This document shows, one piece after another, positions 23,942 through 33,434 of a stretch of 64,000 nt of DNA. The notes under the pieces are model-generated. The model worked only from the letters and a program-made list of their open reading frames with translations, was not told the origin of the DNA and did not search any database. Origin of the DNA: Bacillota bacterium (GTDB lineage: Bacteria; Bacillota; Sulfobacillia; Symbiobacteriales; ZC4RG38); NCBI GenBank assembly GCA_021890795.1, contig JAKKUO010000008.1:1-64000 (forward strand), in the 5' to 3' direction. Position 1 is the first letter of the stretch, and each line of letters opens with the position of its first letter. Both the position numbers and the translations under genes were made by a program.

Positions 23942-26359
23942 ATGGATGAGCGGGTCCTCCGCACCCTCGAATTCGACAAGATCCGAGAGCGGCTGGTGGA
24001 GAAGGCCGCCACCCGGATGGGGAAAGAGCTCTGCGCCTCCCTGATGCCGTCCACGAAGATGCTGGAGGTCCGGCACCGGCTCCGGGAGACCTCCGAGGCC
24101 CGGGCGCTTCTGCGCTCCGGCAGCTCCATCCCCCTCGGGGGCATCCACGACCTCCGGCCAGTGGTCCGCCGCGCGGCCCTGGGCGGGATCCTGGAGCCCG
24201 CGGAACTCCTCGACGTGGCCGACACCGCCGCCGCGTGCCGGCGGCTGAAGAAGTTCCTGCTCGACCATCGGGACGAGGCCCCCACCCTGGCCGCGTACGG
24301 CAACCAGATCGGTGTTTTCGCCAACCTGGAGGCGGAGATCCGGCAGGCCATCACCGATGAGGGCGAGGTGGCCGACGACGCCTCCCCGGCCCTCAGCCAG
24401 ATCCGGAAGCAGATGCGGGTCCTCCAAGCCCGGGTCCGGGAGCGGCTGGAGGCCATGATCCGCAACCCGAACATGCGGACCTACCTCCAGGACGCGATCA
24501 TCACCATCCGGGACGACCGCTACGTCCTCCCGGTCAAGGTCGAGTACCGCTCCCAGGTGCCCGGGATCGTCCACGACCAGTCCGCGAGCGGCTCCACCCT
24601 CTACATCGAGCCCATGGCGGTGGTGGAGCTGAACAACGAGCTGAAGCGCCTCGCGCTGGAGGAGCGGGAGGAGATCCGGCGGATCCTCACCCGGCTGTCG
24701 GACCTCGTGGCCGCCGAGGCCGAGGCCTGGGACGCCACCCTGGAGGCGGTGGGGAGAATCGACCTCTGCGCCGCCAAGGGGCTCCTCTCCCAGGAGATGG
24801 ACGCGGTGGCCCCGGAGCTGAACGACCGGGGGGTGGTGGTGATCCGCCAGGGCCGGCACCCCCTGCTGCCGGGGAGGCCCGTGCCCATCGACCTGCACCT
24901 GGGCAAGACCTTCGACGTCCTGGTCATCACCGGCCCCAACACCGGCGGCAAGACGGTCACCCTGAAGACTGTCGGCCTCTTTGCCCTGATGGCCCAGGCC
25001 GGTCTCCATGTCCCCGCGGCCTACGGGACGGAGCTGGCGGTCTTCCCCCAGGTCTTTGCCGACATCGGCGACGAGCAGTCTATCGAACAGTCCCTCTCCA
25101 CCTTCAGCTCCCACATGAGCCGGATCGTCGAGATCCTGAACCAGCTCGAGCCCGGGGCCCTGGTGCTCCTCGATGAGATCGGGGCCGGTACCGATCCCAC
25201 CGAGGGCGCGGCCCTGGCCATGGCGATCCTCGACCACCTCCAGGCCCGGGGGGCCCGGGTGGTGGCTACCACCCACTACTCGGAGCTGAAGGCCTTCGCC
25301 TACAGCCGCCCCCGGGTGGAGAACGCCTCGGTGGAGTTCGACCTGGAGACCCTGCGGCCGACCTATAAACTGGCCATCGGCGTTCCCGGGGCCTCCCAGG
25401 CCTTTGAGATCTCCCTGCGCCTGGGGCTCAGCCCCGTGCTGGTGGAACGGGCCCGGGGGTTCCTCACCCGGGACGAGGAGAAGGTGGAGCGGCTCCTTGC
25501 CCAGATCCAGGCCTCCCGGGCGGAGGCGGAGCGGGAGCGGGAGGCGGCCTACCGGGCCCGGGCGGAAGCGGAGCGGCTCCGGGCCGAGGCGGAGGCCCGG
25601 CTGGAGGAGGCCCGGCGCCGGGAGAAGGAGGTGGTGGAGCGGGCCCGGGCGGAGGCCGCCCGGATCCTCCAGGAGGTGCGCCGGGAGGCCGAGACTCTGA
25701 TCGAGGATCTGAAGGCCGCCCGGCGGCAGCAGCTGGCCCTGGAGCAGGAGCGGGCCATCGAGGCGGCCCGGAGCCGGGTCCGGGGGCTGGAGCAGCGGGT
25801 CGCGGCCCTGCAGCCGGCGGAGGCCCCGCCGGCCGGACCGCCGCCGGAGGACCTCCGGCCCGGGGAGGAGGTCCGGGTCCGATCCCTGGACGTCCGGGCG
25901 ACGGTCCTCACCCCGCCCGACGCCGACGGAAACCTCCAGGTCCAGGCCGGAATCCTGAAGGTGACGGTGCACATCACCGACGTGGAGCGGCTGGAGCCGG
26001 CCAAGGCGGGGACCGGCGCCCGGCGGGGCGCGCAGGGGCTCCCGGCGGGAGCGGCGGGTCCGGCCGGCTACCGGCCCGGCGGCGTACCCCTCGCTGCCGG
26101 CAAGGCCGCGGGCTTCCGGCCGGAGCTGGACCTCCGGGGAGTGACGGTGGAGGAGGCCCTGGCCAAGGTGGACAAGCACCTGGACGACGCGGTCCTCGCC
26201 GGCGCACCCCAGGTCCGGATCATCCACGGCCGGGGCACCGGGGCCCTGCGCCAGGCGATCCAGAAGTTCCTCAAGGAGCACCCCGCGGTGGTCAGCTTCC
26301 GGCTGGGGAGCGTCGGCGAGGGGGGCGACGGGGTGACCATCGTCCGGCTGCAGGAGTAA
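23942..26359 (+). CDS. mutS2: Endonuclease MutS2 (Smr-domain MutS paralogue)
   Basis: DNA- and ribosome-acting ATPase that suppresses recombination and, in Bacillus, helps rescue collided ribosomes. Walker A is GPNTGGKTVTLKT at about residue 330 and Walker B is DEIGAGTDP. A long coiled coil (about residues 500-620) precedes a KOW-like region and the C-terminal Smr domain, which starts LDLRGVTVEEAL and has IIHGRGTGALR. The mismatch-recognition domain of MutS is absent, as expected. Its stop is one base from the stop of the reverse gene ytrI. Confidence 0.95.
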   Translation: MDERVLRTLEFDKIRERLVEKAATRMGKELCASLMPSTKMLEVRHRLRETSEARALLRSGSSIPLGGIHDLRPVVRRAALGGILEPAELLDVADTAAACRRLKKFLLDHRDEAPTLAAYGNQIGVFANLEAEIRQAITDEGEVADDASPALSQIRKQMRVLQARVRERLEAMIRNPNMRTYLQDAIITIRDDRYVLPVKVEYRSQVPGIVHDQSASGSTLYIEPMAVVELNNELKRLALEEREEIRRILTRLSDLVAAEAEAWDATLEAVGRIDLCAAKGLLSQEMDAVAPELNDRGVVVIRQGRHPLLPGRPVPIDLHLGKTFDVLVITGPNTGGKTVTLKTVGLFALMAQAGLHVPAAYGTELAVFPQVFADIGDEQSIEQSLSTFSSHMSRIVEILNQLEPGALVLLDEIGAGTDPTEGAALAMAILDHLQARGARVVATTHYSELKAFAYSRPRVENASVEFDLETLRPTYKLAIGVPGASQAFEISLRLGLSPVLVERARGFLTRDEEKVERLLAQIQASRAEAEREREAAYRARAEAERLRAEAEARLEEARRREKEVVERARAEAARILQEVRREAETLIEDLKAARRQQLALEQERAIEAARSRVRGLEQRVAALQPAEAPPAGPPPEDLRPGEEVRVRSLDVRATVLTPPDADGNLQVQAGILKVTVHITDVERLEPAKAGTGARRGAQGLPAGAAGPAGYRPGGVPLAAGKAAGFRPELDLRGVTVEEALAKVDKHLDDAVLAGAPQVRIIHGRGTGALRQAIQKFLKEHPAVVSFRLGSVGEGGDGVTIVRLQE

Positions 26360-26360
26360 C

Positions 26361-26921
26361 TTACCCCGGCCCCGGCGCTGGCGCCGGGGCGATGCGGACG
26401 TTCAGGGCGAGCCGGGTCCAGATCGCGACGGTCAGCACCTCCGCCCGGTACATCCGGCCGTCTACCTCCCAGGTGGCCCGCTGCAGCCGCCAGACCACCG
26501 GCGCCGGGTCCAGTTCCTCCAGCCGCCGCCCCACCAGCCCCGTCAACTCCCGCTCGAGCCGGCGCTGCATCTCCACCCGCACCCGGTCGTCCGGGGCGTC
26601 GAAGACCCGGACCGCCACCTCCTGGACCCGGGGGCCCCGGCCCTGGGTCCGGACGCTCTCCTGGAGGGCCCGGAGCTCCTTCCGGGTGGCGTCCAGCTCC
26701 GCCAGGGCCTGATCCCGCTCGAGCCGGAGCCGCTGGACGGTCCGGCCCGCGCCGAGGGAGGCCCCGCCGGCGCCCAGGAGCGCGCCGAGGCAGAGGGCTG
26801 CAACCAGCCGCCAGGCCGGCCCCGGAGGTGCCGCGCCGCCCGGGGGCACCGGGGCGGGTCCCCAGGGGGGCACCGGGGGGCTTCCCCCCGGCGGCACCGG
26901 GGCGCTTCCCCCCGGGGTCAC
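26361..26921 (-). CDS. ytrI: YtrI-like sporulation membrane protein
   Basis: A single N-terminal membrane segment (WRLVAALCLGALLGAGG) follows a proline-rich cytoplasmic leader of repeated PPGG units and precedes a short coiled coil (LERDQALAELDATRKELRAL). The C-terminal domain has no motif I can name. Identity rests on layout and on pairing with ytrH, as in Bacillus, where ytrH-ytrI are sigma-E genes needed for normal spores. GTG at 26921 overlaps the ytrH stop as GTGA, with GGGGAG upstream. Confidence 0.65.
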   Translation of the reverse strand: MTPGGSAPVPPGGSPPVPPWGPAPVPPGGAAPPGPAWRLVAALCLGALLGAGGASLGAGRTVQRLRLERDQALAELDATRKELRALQESVRTQGRGPRVQEVAVRVFDAPDDRVRVEMQRRLERELTGLVGRRLEELDPAPVVWRLQRATWEVDGRMYRAEVLTVAIWTRLALNVRIAPAPAPGPG

Positions 26922-27247
26922 CGGGGCTCCCCGGCCAGGGCCCGGAGGAGGAGGAAACCGGTGTGGGCCCCGCTGAGCGCGGCCACCACCCACAGCACCT
27001 GCTTGGCCAGGACCCGGAGGTCCAGGTAGAAGAGCCCCTGCTCGATGCCCCGGAGGGGGTCAAAGCTGCCCCCCAGGGCCGCGATGGCCCCCCAGAGCCG
27101 CAGCTCCTCGGCCCAGGCTCCCAGGGTCCGGAGGGGATAGCCCCCGGTCAGGGCTGCCGCCGCCGCGGCCAGCAGGGCTCCCCCCAGGTCGACCCCGAGG
27201 GCCACCGCAAAGGCCTGGACCAGGGTCCAGGCGAACCCGCCAGACAT
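26918..27247 (-). CDS. ytrH: YtrH-family sporulation membrane protein
   Basis: A 109-residue integral membrane protein with about three hydrophobic segments. The patterns LGVDLGGALLAAAAAALTGG, WGAIAALGGSFDPLRGIEQG and a final SGAHTGFLLLRAL match YtrH closely. The family is restricted to endospore formers and is expressed in the mother cell in Bacillus. ATG at 27247 is chosen; GGGGGGATT lies before it. It is coupled to ytrI by a four-base overlap. Confidence 0.85.
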   Translation of the reverse strand: MSGGFAWTLVQAFAVALGVDLGGALLAAAAAALTGGYPLRTLGAWAEELRLWGAIAALGGSFDPLRGIEQGLFYLDLRVLAKQVLWVVAALSGAHTGFLLLRALAGEPR

Positions 27248-27373
27248 GTGACAATCCCCCCGCACCCCATGGGTACGGGGGGATGTTGTCTGCCATGCCT
27301 TGGATGGCCGCACCCGGTGCCCGGGGGCCTTCCGGCGGCCTCCGCCCGCCCGGTGCCCGGCGCTACGGGGGCC

Positions 27374-28633
27374 TCAGCCCGCCTCGGCCCGGTATTCGCT
27401 CGGCAGACCGAACTCCTCCTCGCAAGCCCGGCGCACCGCCTCCCGGTGCTCGGCGGGGGCAAAGACCATCAGCCGCCAGAGCTCGCCGTACTCCCGGGCC
27501 AGGGCCGCGACGTCGCCGGAGAGGGGGGAGTCGAGGCTGGAGAGGGGCATCACTCCCCGGGTGGTCCGGACGGGCACCGCCACCTCCTTGAAGAAGGTGG
27601 CCTTCGGGCAGTAGACGATCACCTGCCCGGGCCGGAGCCCGGCCCGCCGGGCCAGGGTCTCCTCCAGGTGCTCCCGCTCCCGGGACTGGCCGGAGAACCG
27701 CTGGATGATCTGGGCCGTCTGGGCCCCGAGGCTCGCACCGGAGAGGACGTAGGCCCGCTTGTAGAGCCGCCGAAGCCGGACCCGCTCCGCCAGCTCTGCC
27801 ACCGTCGGGTCCGGAAACCGGGTGAGGAGGTCCAGGAAGAGTTCGTCGCTCAGGGTGTAGAGCTGTTCCTCCCGGAGCCAGGTCCGGGCCGCGATCTCCA
27901 CCGCCTTGGCGATCATCGCGCCCGAGGCCACCTTGGCGTGGTGGAGGTAGACCCGCTCGGTGAGGTAGTAGCGGATCCGCAGGAGGTGGAGGATCTCCGA
28001 CCGGGCGTCGGGCCGCTCCTGCTGGTGCCGGGACATGTTCATGACCAGGTGGTCGTCCACCAGGATGAAGTAGGTGAAGATCCGGTCGTCGTAGTCGTGC
28101 CGGAGGCCGGCGAAGTAGGAGTCCCGGCGGAGGTAGTCCAAAAGGTCCGCATCGACGGTGGAGGCGATGAGTTCGGACATCCAGGGCCGGGGCCCCTGGC
28201 CCTGAAGGATGGCCCGGACCGGCTCCAGGACCCCCAGCCGGCGGAGGGTCTGGCCCAGTTCCGTCTCCGGGCTGAGGAAGTATTGGAGCCGGTGGCCGCT
28301 GTCGTGCCGGGGCCAGATCTGCCGCTCATCCTCGAAGGTGTGGCCGAAGGGAACGTGGGTGACGTCGTGAATCAGAGCCGCGATGGTCACCAGTTCCTGC
28401 TCCTCCGGCGGGATGGACCAGCCGGCCCACTCCAGGTGCCGGAGGATCCGGCGTGCCGTGGCCAGCACCCCCAGGGAGTGGTCGAAGCGGGTGTGGACGC
28501 AGCCCGGGTAGACCAGGTACGCGGTGCCGAGTTGCTTGATGCCCCGGAGCCGCTGGACCTCCCTGCACTCCAGGACCGCCCGTTCGTTTTCGGTCAGGTA
28601 GATATCGCCCTGGACTGGGTCCCGCACCAGCAC
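27374..28633 (-). CDS. HD-domain phosphohydrolase (YwfO/dGTPase-like)
   Basis: A 419-residue metal-dependent hydrolase. The HD ligands are visible in CVHTRFDHSLGVLATARRIL, ALIHDVTHVPFGH and STVDADLLDYLRRDS, the same order as in YwfO and deoxynucleoside triphosphatases. The substrate is unknown; nucleotides are likely by family. GTG at 28633 has GAGGTGAT seven bases upstream. It follows the penicillin-binding protein gene on the same strand, with a strong hairpin between them. Confidence 0.85.
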   Translation of the reverse strand: MLVRDPVQGDIYLTENERAVLECREVQRLRGIKQLGTAYLVYPGCVHTRFDHSLGVLATARRILRHLEWAGWSIPPEEQELVTIAALIHDVTHVPFGHTFEDERQIWPRHDSGHRLQYFLSPETELGQTLRRLGVLEPVRAILQGQGPRPWMSELIASTVDADLLDYLRRDSYFAGLRHDYDDRIFTYFILVDDHLVMNMSRHQQERPDARSEILHLLRIRYYLTERVYLHHAKVASGAMIAKAVEIAARTWLREEQLYTLSDELFLDLLTRFPDPTVAELAERVRLRRLYKRAYVLSGASLGAQTAQIIQRFSGQSREREHLEETLARRAGLRPGQVIVYCPKATFFKEVAVPVRTTRGVMPLSSLDSPLSGDVAALAREYGELWRLMVFAPAEHREAVRRACEEEFGLPSEYRAEAG

Positions 28634-28677
28634 GCCGGCATCACCTCGGGGTTCGGTTGCGCTTGGGCTCTGCCGTT

Positions 28678-28701
28678 ACCGCCCCCCGGCCGGGGGGCGG
28701 T
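28678..28701 (-). terminator. 24-bp perfect palindrome after the penicillin-binding protein gene
   Basis: A perfect palindrome (28678-28701) touches the stop codon of the reverse PBP gene and precedes the HD gene. It would fold into a GC-only hairpin without a U-tract. Confidence 0.5.
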
Positions 28702-31559
28702 CAGCCGTCGCCCCTCGGCCGGAAGAATTGGGACAGGTTCAGCCAGGAAGGGTCGCTCCCCTGGCCCGGGGCTTCCGGTTTGCCGCCGCCTCGGTTGCCG
28801 GAGCCCCCGGGGGTCTGGCCCCCGCCGGACTGGCTGCCGCCCTCGGACGGCGGCTGGTTCCCCTGGGGCGGCTGGTTCCCCTGGGGCGGCGGCTGTTGGA
28901 CCGGAGGCTGGTCGCCCGGAGGCTGGGTACCCCCGGGCCCCGGGCTAGGCCCCTGGCCACCCGGAGACCCGGGGCCGGGCGGTTCCTGCCCCGGGGCCCC
29001 CTGGCCCGGCGGCCGGCGCCCTGGATCCCCATGCCCAGGCGGTTGCACCGGCTGTCCGCCCTCGCCAGGGCCACCCGGCCCGGTCTCACCCCCGGGGAGC
29101 CAGGGGAGGTCGGGGTTCTCCAGGCCGGGGCCTTGGTTCCCGGCACCCCCGCCGGGTCCCGGGGTGCAGTACTCCGTGGGCAGGGTCATGGCCGCGTCCT
29201 TGGGCACGTACCGAGGGTTATAGGGATCCGTCGGATGCCGGGGGAAGGGCGGCCGGACCAGGAAGACCCGCTGCTCAGGCCGGCCCGGGCACCCGGGCTG
29301 CCACAGCCGCCAGACCGTTACCGTCTCGCCATTTGGCCGGGTCACCGTCTCCTGTACCACGTAGGCCGTGACCCACCAGTCCACGTCGTACTGGGTGGGC
29401 TGGCTCTCCGCGGCGAAGAGGGCCCGGGTGGTCTTCGGGCAGAGGGGGCTCGGGAGCAGCCCCGTCTTCTCGCAGATCTCCACCTCGACCACGTTCTGCG
29501 GCCGGGGCCAGTCCGCTGGCGGCCCGTCCCGGTAGACCTGCTTCATGAACTCGTACCAGATGGAGACCGGGACGTAGGCGCCGGTATACGGCAGGTACCG
29601 GGGCTTATCCCGGTTGTCGTACCCGTTCCAGACGCCGACTACCAGGTCGGTGGAGAAGCCGAGGAACCAGGCGTCGATGTTGTGCTCCGTAGTGCCGGTC
29701 TTCCCCGCGAAGGGCCAGCCATTGAAGCCGCCGGTGCGGCCCCGGGCGGTCCCCTGCCGGATGGTCTCCTTCATCGCCTGGATCATCAGGTAGGCGGTGG
29801 AGGGCTTGATCACCTGCCGCTGCTGGGGCCGGGCTTCGTAGATCACCGTGCCGTTCCGGTCGACGATCTTCTCGATCACCACCGGGTCGATCCGCTGCCC
29901 CAGGTTGGCGATGGTGGAGTACGCGTCGGTCATCTCCAGCAGGGTGACTCCCTGGGTGAGGCCCCCCAGCCCCATGGCCAGGTTCATGTCGTTGGCAGGG
30001 CCGGACTTGACCAGGCTGCGGATACCCAGGGCCTCGGCGATGGCCGCGGCCCGCTCGACGCCCACCTTGTTGAGGACCTGGACGGCCGCCGCGTTCTTGG
30101 ACTGGGCCACTGCCCGCCAGAGGGGGATCAGCCCCTCGTAGCTCTTCTCGAAGTTCTCCGGCCAGAGCTGCTTGAGCTGCGGGTCCCACCGGATGGGGGC
30201 GTCGTCCACCGCGGTGCCCGTGCCGTAGCCCAACAGCTCGATGGCGGGGACATAGACCGCGATGGGCTTGAAGGTGGACCCCGGCTGGCGGCGGACGTCC
30301 GTCGCCCGGTTCAGCTCCCGCATCGCCTGGTGGGTGCGGCCGCCGACGATGGCCCGGACCCGGCCGGTCTTGACCTCCTTGACCACCATCGCACCCTGGA
30401 TCCACTCCTCCGGGTGCTCCGGGTCCATCCGGAGTTGCTTCCAGTTCTTGGCCTGCTCGTTCATCACCCGGCGCAGGGTCTCCTCCGCCAGGCGCTGGAG
30501 GTCCGGGTCCATGGCGGTGTAGATCTTGTAGCCGCCCCCGTAGAGCTCCTCGGCATCAAAGGGCTGGATGCCGTACTGCTCCGCCAGACCCGGGGTGGTC
30601 AGGATGTTGATCACGTAGTCGACGTAGTGGGCGCCGGTGAAGTCGATGGGCTGCCCTTCGTCCGTCTGTACGGCTTCGGCCGTCTGGTCGGACTGGCGCT
30701 CGCCCGCCAGGGTCAGCTTCTCGGCCTTGGCCGCGGCAGCCTGCTCCGGGGTGATAAAGCCCCACTTGGCCATCAGGTCGAGGACGATCTCCTGCCGGCG
30801 CTTGGCCTCGTTGTAGTCCACATACGGGTTGAGGGCGTTGGGCGCGGGCAGGATCCCGGCCAGCATCGCCCCTTCCGCCAGGGTCAGCTGGTCCGGGGTC
30901 TTGCCGAAGTAGTACTGGGCGGCGGCGTAGATGCCGTAGGCGCTGCCGCCGAAGTGGACCTCGTTCAGGTACCGCTCCAGGATCTCCTCCTTGGTGTAGA
31001 CCCGCTCGAGCTTGAGGGCCAGGATCATCTCCTTGACCTTGCGCTCCAGGGTCTGGTCGAGGGTGAGGAACTGGTTCCGGGCCAGCTGCTGGGTGATGGT
31101 GCTGGCCCCCTGCAGGGTCCCCTTGCCGGTGAGGAAGTACTTGAGGTCCGCCCAGGCCGCGCCGAGGATGCGATAGGGGTCAATCCCCTTGTGGTGCCAG
31201 AACCGGACGTCCTCGCTGGCCACCACCGCGTCCTGGACGTGCTTCGGGATCTGCTTGATCGGGGTGTAGATCCGGTTCTCGCCGCTGCTGGGCACCAGGG
31301 TGTAGACCTTGTTGCCCTTGGCGTCGTAGATTTCCGAGGAAAGGTCGGACATGAACTCGTCGAGGTTGGCGGTGAGGTGCTCGACTTCCTTGTACTGGTC
31401 GTATACGTACATCGCAGCGGCGACGCCCGCGGCGAGCATCAAGAAGAACAAGGCAACAAAGGTGTAACCCACAAAGCGCCAGAACCGGCGGCGGGCACGC
31501 TTCGGTCTCTTCCCGGCCCGAAGGGATGGCGCGGTTTGCGCGGGGTACCGTGGCGGCAA
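28701..31559 (-). CDS. Class A penicillin-binding protein (PBP1A family)
   Basis: Bifunctional peptidoglycan synthase. A basic cytoplasmic leader and one membrane anchor (about residues 27-52) precede a GT51 transglycosylase domain with SEDVRFWHHKGID and GASTITQQLARN. The transpeptidase motifs are STFK, SKN and KTGTT, all intact. From about residue 840 the tail is Pro/Gly/Gln-rich and likely disordered in the wall. TTG at 31559 is chosen because GGAGGTGG lies seven bases upstream; an in-frame TTG at 31631 has no ribosome site. Confidence 0.93.
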   Translation of the reverse strand: MPPRYPAQTAPSLRAGKRPKRARRRFWRFVGYTFVALFFLMLAAGVAAAMYVYDQYKEVEHLTANLDEFMSDLSSEIYDAKGNKVYTLVPSSGENRIYTPIKQIPKHVQDAVVASEDVRFWHHKGIDPYRILGAAWADLKYFLTGKGTLQGASTITQQLARNQFLTLDQTLERKVKEMILALKLERVYTKEEILERYLNEVHFGGSAYGIYAAAQYYFGKTPDQLTLAEGAMLAGILPAPNALNPYVDYNEAKRRQEIVLDLMAKWGFITPEQAAAAKAEKLTLAGERQSDQTAEAVQTDEGQPIDFTGAHYVDYVINILTTPGLAEQYGIQPFDAEELYGGGYKIYTAMDPDLQRLAEETLRRVMNEQAKNWKQLRMDPEHPEEWIQGAMVVKEVKTGRVRAIVGGRTHQAMRELNRATDVRRQPGSTFKPIAVYVPAIELLGYGTGTAVDDAPIRWDPQLKQLWPENFEKSYEGLIPLWRAVAQSKNAAAVQVLNKVGVERAAAIAEALGIRSLVKSGPANDMNLAMGLGGLTQGVTLLEMTDAYSTIANLGQRIDPVVIEKIVDRNGTVIYEARPQQRQVIKPSTAYLMIQAMKETIRQGTARGRTGGFNGWPFAGKTGTTEHNIDAWFLGFSTDLVVGVWNGYDNRDKPRYLPYTGAYVPVSIWYEFMKQVYRDGPPADWPRPQNVVEVEICEKTGLLPSPLCPKTTRALFAAESQPTQYDVDWWVTAYVVQETVTRPNGETVTVWRLWQPGCPGRPEQRVFLVRPPFPRHPTDPYNPRYVPKDAAMTLPTEYCTPGPGGGAGNQGPGLENPDLPWLPGGETGPGGPGEGGQPVQPPGHGDPGRRPPGQGAPGQEPPGPGSPGGQGPSPGPGGTQPPGDQPPVQQPPPQGNQPPQGNQPPSEGGSQSGGGQTPGGSGNRGGGKPEAPGQGSDPSWLNLSQFFRPRGDG

Positions 31560-31634
31560 CGGGGATCCACCTCCATAGCCCCAAGACAATTCGACCTGCC
31601 GGGGCGCCTTCCTGTCCCTTGCAAGACGCAAGAT

Positions 31635-31678
31635 TTGCCGACGGCTCCGAGACTATGCTAAAATGGAAGCCAAGTCAA
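31635..31678. promoter_or_regulatory. Overlapping divergent promoters for tyrS (+) and the PBP gene (-)
   Basis: Forward: TTGCCG (31635-31640), 18 bases, extended -10 TGCTAAAAT (hexamer 31659-31664). Reverse: TTGACT (complement of 31673-31678), 17 bases, TAGTCT (complement of 31650-31655). The two promoters occupy the same DNA, so binding of RNA polymerase to one should exclude the other. Confidence 0.55.
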
Positions 31679-31965
31679 GGGCGATGACGGAGCGAAGTAG
31701 GCCACGGCGGGCCTTGCAGAGAGGTGGCGGGAGCCTGCCCGCGGGGTGGGCATCGGTGCGAGCCACTGGCCGTCTGGCTGAAATACCCTCCTGAGCTGCC
31801 TGCCGAACCCGGGGCTGCCGCCCGGCAGCGGACGCTAGTAGGCAGAGCCGGTCGCCTGCCGTTATCAGGCCAGAGCGGGGGCCCGTGCCCGGCGGGGTCG
31901 GGCTCCAACTAGGGTGGTACCGCGGTACGCCCGTCCCTAGGCTGGGACCGGGCGTTCTTCATTTT
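31670..31965 (+). promoter_or_regulatory. T-box riboswitch, tyrosine-specific (tyrS leader)
   Basis: K-turn and AGTA region GCGATGACGGAGCGAAGTAG is at about 31689-31708. The specifier loop reads TGAAA-TAC-CC with TAC at 31784-31786, a tyrosine codon. T-box AGGGTGGTACCGCGG is at about 31911-31925. The terminator stem pairs ACGCCCG (from 31927) with CGGGCGT (to about 31955), then TTCTTCATTTT. Confidence 0.92.
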
Positions 31966-32038
31966 GGTACCTCTTTTTGGTACCTGCCGATTCGATTCTT
32001 CCCCTTCCTACCCTTAAGTTTAGAGGAGGGACGAGGCC

Positions 32039-33256
32039 GTGAAGTTCCCGCCGGTCAAAGAACAGATGGAGTACCTGCTCCGGGGTGTGGCGGAGGTGGT
32101 CTCCGTTGAGGAGTTGGAGCGGAAGCTGACCGAGTCGTACCGTACCGGCCGGCCGCTGCGGGTCAAGCTCGGCATCGACGCCACGGGCCGGGAGCTGACC
32201 CTGGGCCACACCGTCCCCCTGCGGAAGCTGAAGGCCTTCCAGGAGTTGGGGCATCAGGCGGTGCTGATTATTGGGGACTACACCGCCATGGTCGGGGACC
32301 CCACCGGCCGGAACGAGGCCCGGCCCCAGCTCAGCCACGAGGAGACCCGGGCCAACGCCGCGACCTACGTGGAGCAGGCGGCCAAGGTGGGGCTGGACAT
32401 CCGCCGGACGGAGATCCGGTACAACAGCGAGTGGCTGGCGTCCATGACCTTCGCGGACGTCATCCGGCTGGCGTCGAAGATGACCGTGGCCCGGATGCTG
32501 GAGCGGGAGGACTTTTCCAAACGGTACGCCGAGGGCCGCCCCATCTTCCTCCACGAGTTCTTCTACCCGCTGATGCAGGGGACCGACTCCGTCGCCGTGC
32601 AGGCGGATGTGGAGCTGGGCGGCATCGATCAGAAATTCAACCTGCTGGTGGGCCGGGACCTGCAGCGGGATGCGGGGCAGGAGCCACAGGTCTGCCTGAT
32701 GACCCCCATCATCGAGGGGATCGACGGCGTCGAGAAGATGTCCAAGTCCCTGGGGAACTACATCGGCCTGAATCACCCGCCGGAGGAGATGTACGGCCGT
32801 ACCATGTCCATCCCGGACCATCTTATCATCCGGTACTTCATCCATTTCACCGAGGTGCCCATGGAGCGGATCCGGGAGATGGAGGCGGCCATGACCGCGG
32901 GCGCCAATCCCCGGGACTTCAAGATGGCCCTGGCCCGGGAGATCGTCCGGCTCTACCACGGCGAGGAGGCGGCCCAGGCAGCGGAGGAGCACTTCCGGAC
33001 CGTCTTCCAGCGCCGGGAGCTCCCCGAGGACCTGCCGGAGGTGACTCTGGCGCCGGGGAGCTACCCCCTGGCCCGGCTGTTGGTGGCGGTGGGGCTCGCC
33101 CCCTCGAACTCCGAGGCCCGGCGGCTGATTCAGCAGGGGGGCGTCGCCGTCGACGGCGAGAAGGCCACCGACCCCCTGGCGGAGGTCCAGGTCCGGGACG
33201 GAATGGTGCTCCGGGCAGGCAAGCGCCGGTTCTGCCGGCTGCGGGTGACATCGTAG
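32039..33256 (+). CDS. tyrS: Tyrosyl-tRNA synthetase
   Basis: Class I synthetase of 405 aa. The HIGH-like motif is LGHTVPL and the KMSKS loop is intact in EKMSKSLGNYIGL at about residue 232. GIDQKFNLLVGRDLQRD is the tyrosine-site region of the TyrZ-like branch. A C-terminal S4 RNA-binding domain ends the protein. GTG at 32039 follows AGAGGAGGG. It is controlled by the tyrosine T-box directly upstream. Confidence 0.95.
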   Translation: MKFPPVKEQMEYLLRGVAEVVSVEELERKLTESYRTGRPLRVKLGIDATGRELTLGHTVPLRKLKAFQELGHQAVLIIGDYTAMVGDPTGRNEARPQLSHEETRANAATYVEQAAKVGLDIRRTEIRYNSEWLASMTFADVIRLASKMTVARMLEREDFSKRYAEGRPIFLHEFFYPLMQGTDSVAVQADVELGGIDQKFNLLVGRDLQRDAGQEPQVCLMTPIIEGIDGVEKMSKSLGNYIGLNHPPEEMYGRTMSIPDHLIIRYFIHFTEVPMERIREMEAAMTAGANPRDFKMALAREIVRLYHGEEAAQAAEEHFRTVFQRRELPEDLPEVTLAPGSYPLARLLVAVGLAPSNSEARRLIQQGGVAVDGEKATDPLAEVQVRDGMVLRAGKRRFCRLRVTS

Positions 33257-33290
33257 GGGCCGCGGGGGCCATCCCCGGGGCCCTTCTGTC
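33257..33290 (+). terminator. Hairpin after tyrS
   Basis: GGGCC-G-CGGGG pairs with CCCCG-G-GGCCC across 33257-33283 with one mismatch, followed by TTCTGTC. Confidence 0.45.
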
Positions 33291-33434
33291 ATGGGAACTT
33301 CTGCCCCGGGGCTCCTTGCCCCCCTTCCGGGTCTCCCGGCCGGGGTCAAAGCCGCCAGGGCTGCGTATGACTGGCAGCACCGGACCCTCCGGGAAGGCGC
33401 TTCCTTCCCTCAGGCCGGGAGATGGGGTGGTCCC

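Noticed and set aside
21397-24474. A reverse open frame of about 1,025 codons
   Set aside because: It is antisense to the phosphatase-like gene, the metalloprotease and mutS2, and shows no domain.
26828-28948. A forward open frame of about 706 codons
   Set aside because: It runs opposite ytrH and the HD phosphohydrolase, which are recognised, and is of biased composition.
28728-31661. A forward open frame of about 977 codons
   Set aside because: It is exactly antisense to the penicillin-binding protein gene, whose catalytic motifs are intact.
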